From assembly GCA_964518635.1 (NCBI GenBank), contig CAZFGK010000003.1:76708-140707 (forward strand): a stretch of DNA of 64,000 nt. Direction: 5' to 3'. Each line of letters opens with the position of its first letter. The first letter of the stretch is position 1. Below, one piece after another: positions 60,171 through 64,000 of this stretch. Source of the DNA: CAZFGK01 sp964518635 (lineage in GTDB: Bacteria; Zixibacteria; MSB-5A5; GN15; FEB-12). The notes beneath the pieces are model-generated. The model had not been told where the DNA came from, ran no database searches, and saw nothing but the letters and a program-made list of their open reading frames with translations. Position numbers and translations under genes: made by a program.

Positions 60171-60833
60171 ATGGCACTGAACTTTCAGCGAGAAATTGAC
60201 CGGCTCAAACGTCGCATCCTGACACTGGGTGCGCTCGTTGAGGAGAATCTGCAGCGATCGCTGAAATCGATTCTCAACAGAGATATCGCCCTGGCCATGC
60301 AGTCAATCAAAGCCGACAACGACATCGACGAAATGGAAGTCGAAATCGAAGAGGATTGCCTGAAAATCCTCGCCCTGCATCAGCCGGTAGCTATCGATCT
60401 TCGCTTCATCATCGCCATTCTGAAAATCAATAATGACCTCGAACGAATCGGTGATCTGGCGGTCAATCTCGCTGAACGGGCTCAATTTCTGACCCAGCGA
60501 GAGCGAGTACCAATTCCCTTTGACCTGACCGAAATGGCGCAGCTTGCCGAGACAATGCTACGTGGCTCACTTGATGCCCTTGTCAATTTCGATGCAGATC
60601 TCGCCCGGGAAGTGGTTGAGCGGGATGATGAAATTGATGCCATGCATCGCGCGACGTATGGCAAGATCGAAGCTGCGATTCGGCGCGATCCTGATCATAT
60701 GGATATTTATATCAGCTCACTGGCATTCTCAAGGCAGCTTGAGCGAGTCGGAGATCATGCGACGAATATCGCAGAGGATGTCCTCTATATGATTCAAGGG
60801 GAAATTGTCCGGCACCGACGTCAGCCGCAGTAG
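60171..60833 (+). CDS. phoU: phosphate signalling protein PhoU
   Basis: A 220-residue, all-helical protein of two PhoU repeats. Metal-binding signatures are DLERIGDLAVNLAE and QLERVGDHATNIAED. Starts one base after the pstB stop. It represses the Pho response when phosphate is plentiful by joining PstB and PhoR. A second PhoU domain occurs in the fusion protein at 43624-45273. Confidence 0.95.
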   Translation: MALNFQREIDRLKRRILTLGALVEENLQRSLKSILNRDIALAMQSIKADNDIDEMEVEIEEDCLKILALHQPVAIDLRFIIAILKINNDLERIGDLAVNLAERAQFLTQRERVPIPFDLTEMAQLAETMLRGSLDALVNFDADLAREVVERDDEIDAMHRATYGKIEAAIRRDPDHMDIYISSLAFSRQLERVGDHATNIAEDVLYMIQGEIVRHRRQPQ

Positions 60834-60900
60834 GATCTTTTCAACGGGATTACTCCCAGATTTCCTAATACCTACTAATCTTCGAGCCGTGGAGATCTTG

Positions 60901-62961
60901 TCAGCGACAGCCCGCAACCGGGCTGAAGGTGATGAAGAGATTATCGACAAGCACAATCAGATCACCGATATCAATGACACCCGGTTCATCGCCGTCCAGA
61001 TTGGCCTGAGAGGGACAAACAATCGGCGTAAAGTCGATAAAGAGATGATCGACCAGCATGGTGAGATCACCGATATCGACACTTTTATCCGAGTCATTGT
61101 CAACATTTCCCATTCGCTGGCAGCAGTTCGTCGTCGCGCGATAGTAATTGAGCCCGCCATCATCTTCGGCAATGAGAACATCGTCGGTTCCATCACCGGT
61201 GAAGTCTGCAAACTCTGCCAGCAGGCGCAATCCTCTTCCCTGCCAGGGTAGAGTATCGGGCATCAACAGGAGTGTCGTTGAATCGGGAAATGCCCCTTCA
61301 ATCGACATGTTGCGAAACCACTGTGGACGGGAATTCTGCCCGCCGATCAGAAGGTCTTTACGCCCGTTCCGGTCAAAGTCATAAACAGTCACGCCGGTGT
61401 ATTCACGGAGCGTACGCGGAAGAATGGCCGTATGAAGAAGTGTAAAGGACGGATTGCCGACGGTGCCGACATTCTCATACAACAGGACATTGGCAAATCC
61501 GTTGAAATCCCATTCTCCGAGCACGATATCACGAAGACCGTCTTCATTCATGTCAACGACAGAGACATTCGCTAGTTGATCGACTTTGATATCAGCAAAC
61601 TGTGAGGTGACAAAGACAGGCTGAAATGAACTGGAGTCTCCATCATTGCGCCAATAGCCGACTCTCCCCAGCAGATTACCGACGAGAAGATCAAGATCGC
61701 GATCACCATCAAGATCAACCAGTTCAGGATGCGTATAGAATCCAGCGTTGAGAGAAAGAAAGAAAAGAGTATCGAGTGCAAAGGATGGAGATGCACTGGT
61801 ACCGATGTTTTCACCGAAGATCAGTCTTCCGGCGGCACTCCCCATGATGATATCGACATCACCGTCGGCATCAATGTCGCCGGCTGCAACGGTTGCATTC
61901 GTGCCAAAGTCCATGATATCAAGCAGCGGTCTGCGTGTACCGAGCTGCATGATAAACGGGGTCCCATCATTCGGATAGACCCACAAATTATTCCGATCCT
62001 GATTTTGTCCGACACCGATGATCAGATCCCGGTCGCCATCATTGTCGATATCCCCAAGTGAACTGTTGTTGAAGCCATTCGTCACCGTCGGCAGATAGTT
62101 ATCAGTTACATAGGTGAGATCGGAGGTAAATGACCCCCCTTCGTTTGAGAAAAGATACAAGCTCGTATTATTGATATCCCCCCAGAAGAGATCCTGATCA
62201 CCGTCGGCATTGATGTCACCAAAGCGAATGGTTGAAAATCCATGCTGCGCGACCTGCTGAACCTCTGTCTCTGATGGTGGGGGAACAAAACCTCCGCCCG
62301 GAACTGCAGTCACGCTGTCATAAAAGTCGGTGATGAAATCATAGACCGGAGTTTCGGCATCACCAATGTTGCGATGAAAAAGAAGATTCCCGCCGATGCC
62401 TCCGTAGAAAAAATCGAGATCATTGTCACTGTCGATATCTGCAAAATCCGGACTACTATACGGGCCGGTGACAAATCCACCGAACTCGTCGGACTTCAAC
62501 AGAAACTCCGATGTCGACGAGAGAGAATCAAAATCATTTCGCCACAGACGCATCGTTCCGTTGCGTGAGTCGCAGAAAAGATCCGGGTCATTGTCGGCGT
62601 CGATATCCGAAATACAGAACCAGGTACCGATATCAATGAAGCCAATAGGATGGTCAGATTCATTCCAGATCGGATTCTCTTTTGTGCCAGAATTTATGAA
62701 GCACTGAAGACGGGCATTCACATCCCCGATGATCAGATCAAGAAGTCCATCCCCGTTGATATCGACAATGACCGGACGTGGCTGGCTGAGTCCTCCGGTA
62801 AATGGGAGGTCAATCGACTTGCCGTTGATGGAAAGTGGGATCCCGCGGGCATCTCGAGTGAACTCCGTCCCCCGGCTGACTCCAAAAGAGAACAGCACAA
62901 AAAACAGAATCGAAAATCCGGTGATGATTCTCTTGTCGTTCTGGAACTGAAGGCGGTTCAA
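60901..62961 (-). CDS. secreted FG-GAP/VCBS repeat protein with dockerin-like tail
   Basis: A 686-residue exported protein. The TTG start at 62961 is chosen because AAAGGAA lies 5 bp before it and a signal peptide (ITGFSILFFVLFSFGVSRG) follows directly; the longer frame adds 50 residues without a site. The body consists of about ten FG-GAP/VCBS-type repeats, each with a D-x-D-x-D-x-D-L calcium loop (DINGDGLLDLIIGD, DIDADNDPDLF, DLDGDRDLDLLVGN), making an integrin-like propeller. The C-terminal 65 residues are the same dockerin-like pair as in the 46981 protein. Role unknown; adhesion or matrix is possible. It is convergent with phoU. Confidence 0.83.
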   Translation of the reverse strand: MNRLQFQNDKRIITGFSILFFVLFSFGVSRGTEFTRDARGIPLSINGKSIDLPFTGGLSQPRPVIVDINGDGLLDLIIGDVNARLQCFINSGTKENPIWNESDHPIGFIDIGTWFCISDIDADNDPDLFCDSRNGTMRLWRNDFDSLSSTSEFLLKSDEFGGFVTGPYSSPDFADIDSDNDLDFFYGGIGGNLLFHRNIGDAETPVYDFITDFYDSVTAVPGGGFVPPPSETEVQQVAQHGFSTIRFGDINADGDQDLFWGDINNTSLYLFSNEGGSFTSDLTYVTDNYLPTVTNGFNNSSLGDIDNDGDRDLIIGVGQNQDRNNLWVYPNDGTPFIMQLGTRRPLLDIMDFGTNATVAAGDIDADGDVDIIMGSAAGRLIFGENIGTSASPSFALDTLFFLSLNAGFYTHPELVDLDGDRDLDLLVGNLLGRVGYWRNDGDSSSFQPVFVTSQFADIKVDQLANVSVVDMNEDGLRDIVLGEWDFNGFANVLLYENVGTVGNPSFTLLHTAILPRTLREYTGVTVYDFDRNGRKDLLIGGQNSRPQWFRNMSIEGAFPDSTTLLLMPDTLPWQGRGLRLLAEFADFTGDGTDDVLIAEDDGGLNYYRATTNCCQRMGNVDNDSDKSVDIGDLTMLVDHLFIDFTPIVCPSQANLDGDEPGVIDIGDLIVLVDNLFITFSPVAGCR

Positions 62962-63114
62962 AGAATTTCCTTTTTCGAAAACGATCACGGACAGGGTATG
63001 ACGGTACAACAGCACTCTAGTATCGGATAAAGTAGGCAGTTTTCGAGAGACGTCAATCTCCTTTTCATTCCTGCGCCTGTTGCAATCGCACTTGGAATGG
63101 ATGATGTTCACTCT

Positions 63115-64000
63115 ATGACCAGTAGAATCTCTCCTTTAAGGTATATGTTCCTGCTGGCCATTCTGGCCTCCCTTTTTCTCCCCGCGGGGACCATCGGAAT
63201 GCCCGAGACTCCAAATCGCCCTGTCCCGTCGAATGTTAGAAAGCATGCCCCAGCGGCGGTCAAGCTCGTTACCGCCTTTCCGCACCTGCAATTCTCGCTT
63301 CCCCTGGATCTACAGCGTCCGGAGGATGGGACCAGTCATTTCTATGTCGTTGAACAGGGGGGGCTGATCAAAAGGTTCATTGCGGATAGTTCGACAAAAA
63401 GCAGTTCGACTATTCTCGATCTCTCAATGAAGATCAGCCGGAATGGCTGGGAGGTGGGGCTTTTGGGGATGGCATTTCATCCCAAGTTTCGCGCCAATGG
63501 AAAATTCTATGTGAACTACACGACAGAGAGTCCGCGGCAAACGGTGATTTCCGAATATCGAATGAAATCCGGCGTGTCTGATCAGGCTGATGCAGCAAGT
63601 GAGCGAATCATTCTCACCTTCGATCAGCCGTACAGTAACCATAACGGCGGCGGATTAGTTTTTGGACCGGACGGATTCCTTTACATCGGAACCGGCGATG
63701 GTGGCTCGGCAGGTGACCCGCACGGAAACGGGCAGAACCGGAAATCACTCCTTGGAAAGATGCTTCGCATTGACGTCGACAAGAGTTGGAAGAATGAAAA
63801 CTATGTGATCCCGCCGGATAATCCGTTTGTTGGCAATCGTGACGGCTTCCGCGAAGAGATTTTCGCATGGGGGCTTCGTAATCCGTGGCGCTATTCATTC
63901 GATTCACTTGGCCAGTTATGGGTCGGGGATGTCGGGCAGGACAAATGGGAAGAGATACATATCGTCGAAAAAGGGAAAAACTACGGCTGGAATGTCATGG
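63115..64000 (+). CDS. PQQ-dependent sugar dehydrogenase (Gdh-B/sorbosone dehydrogenase fold), N-terminal part
   Basis: The last 295 codons of the window; the gene continues beyond it. After a signal peptide (about 10-28) come blade segments of the soluble glucose dehydrogenase fold: PEDGTSHFYVVEQGG, GLLGMAFHPKFRANGKFYVNYT, the catalytic-histidine block PYSNHNGGGLVFGPDGFLYIGTGDGG, and WGLRNPWRYSFD with the PQQ-binding arginine. ATG 63115 is listed; an in-frame ATG at 63097 would add 6 residues, and neither has a clear ribosome-binding site. It would oxidise sugars in the periplasm. Its C-terminus is not visible. Confidence 0.85.
   Translation, partial: MTSRISPLRYMFLLAILASLFLPAGTIGMPETPNRPVPSNVRKHAPAAVKLVTAFPHLQFSLPLDLQRPEDGTSHFYVVEQGGLIKRFIADSSTKSSSTILDLSMKISRNGWEVGLLGMAFHPKFRANGKFYVNYTTESPRQTVISEYRMKSGVSDQADAASERIILTFDQPYSNHNGGGLVFGPDGFLYIGTGDGGSAGDPHGNGQNRKSLLGKMLRIDVDKSWKNENYVIPPDNPFVGNRDGFREEIFAWGLRNPWRYSFDSLGQLWVGDVGQDKWEEIHIVEKGKNYGWNVM

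Overview
The window is one chromosomal contig piece from a Gram-negative bacterium with an outer membrane. The evidence is two TonB-dependent receptors, lipoproteins, and secreted proteins with signal peptides. Base composition is roughly balanced. Two secreted proteins end in the same paired dockerin-like calcium loop (a D-I-x-D-L-x-x-L-V-D pattern). From memory that tail is common in the FCB/Zixibacteria-type lineages, so candidate phylum Zixibacteria or a relative is my best guess; this is inference, not proof. A 100-base N gap at 20701-20800 shows a draft assembly.

Layout. (1) 1-10.7 kb: end of a 2-oxoacid:ferredoxin oxidoreductase beta subunit, then an uninterrupted nuoABCDHIJKLMN operon without nuoEFG. 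(2) 10.8-14.2 kb: arginine deiminase, a 4-hydroxybutyrate/butyrate-type CoA-transferase, and a YciI-like lipoprotein. (3) 14.3-16.3 kb: an AT-rich two-gene restriction-modification system. (4) 16.4-18.6 kb: reverse transsulfuration pair. (5) 19-21.4 kb: a tiny zinc-binding protein, a Fic enzyme, a 35-bp tandem repeat broken by the gap, and GreA. (6) 21.5-25.4 kb: a TPP riboswitch controlling a TonB receptor and a sodium/solute symporter, probably a thiamine uptake operon. (7) 25.7-33.1 kb: a receptor Ser/Thr kinase, a repeat-rich spacer, two NAD-dependent epimerases around a membrane protein, and an mhqO/mhqD-like pair. (8) 33.1-37.8 kb: branched-chain amino-acid ABC transporter. (9) 38-39.7 kb: an alkaline-phosphatase-superfamily enzyme. 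(10) 39.8-46.8 kb: a compact operon of the poorly understood GAK type (amphi-Trp proteins, CofD-like protein, HprK-related kinase, ATP-grasp enzyme), joined here to a PhoU-kinase fusion and a PHP-like metalloprotein. (11) 47-53.3 kb: a duplicated secreted beta-helix-like protein and a TonB receptor. (12) 53.7-60.8 kb: a complete phoB-phoR-pstSCAB-phoU phosphate regulon with two candidate Pho boxes. (13) 60.9-64 kb: an FG-GAP repeat secreted protein and the start of a PQQ-type sugar dehydrogenase.

The best candidate for an undescribed system is region 10. It holds a phosphotransfer-type enzyme set (kinase, CofD-like protein, ATP-grasp ligase, PhoU fused to a phosphotransferase fold, PHP-like protein) and two small amphi-Trp proteins. 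A full phosphate-starvation regulon lies 7 kb away. Its substrate is unknown, but the composition points to phosphate or phospho-metabolite handling.
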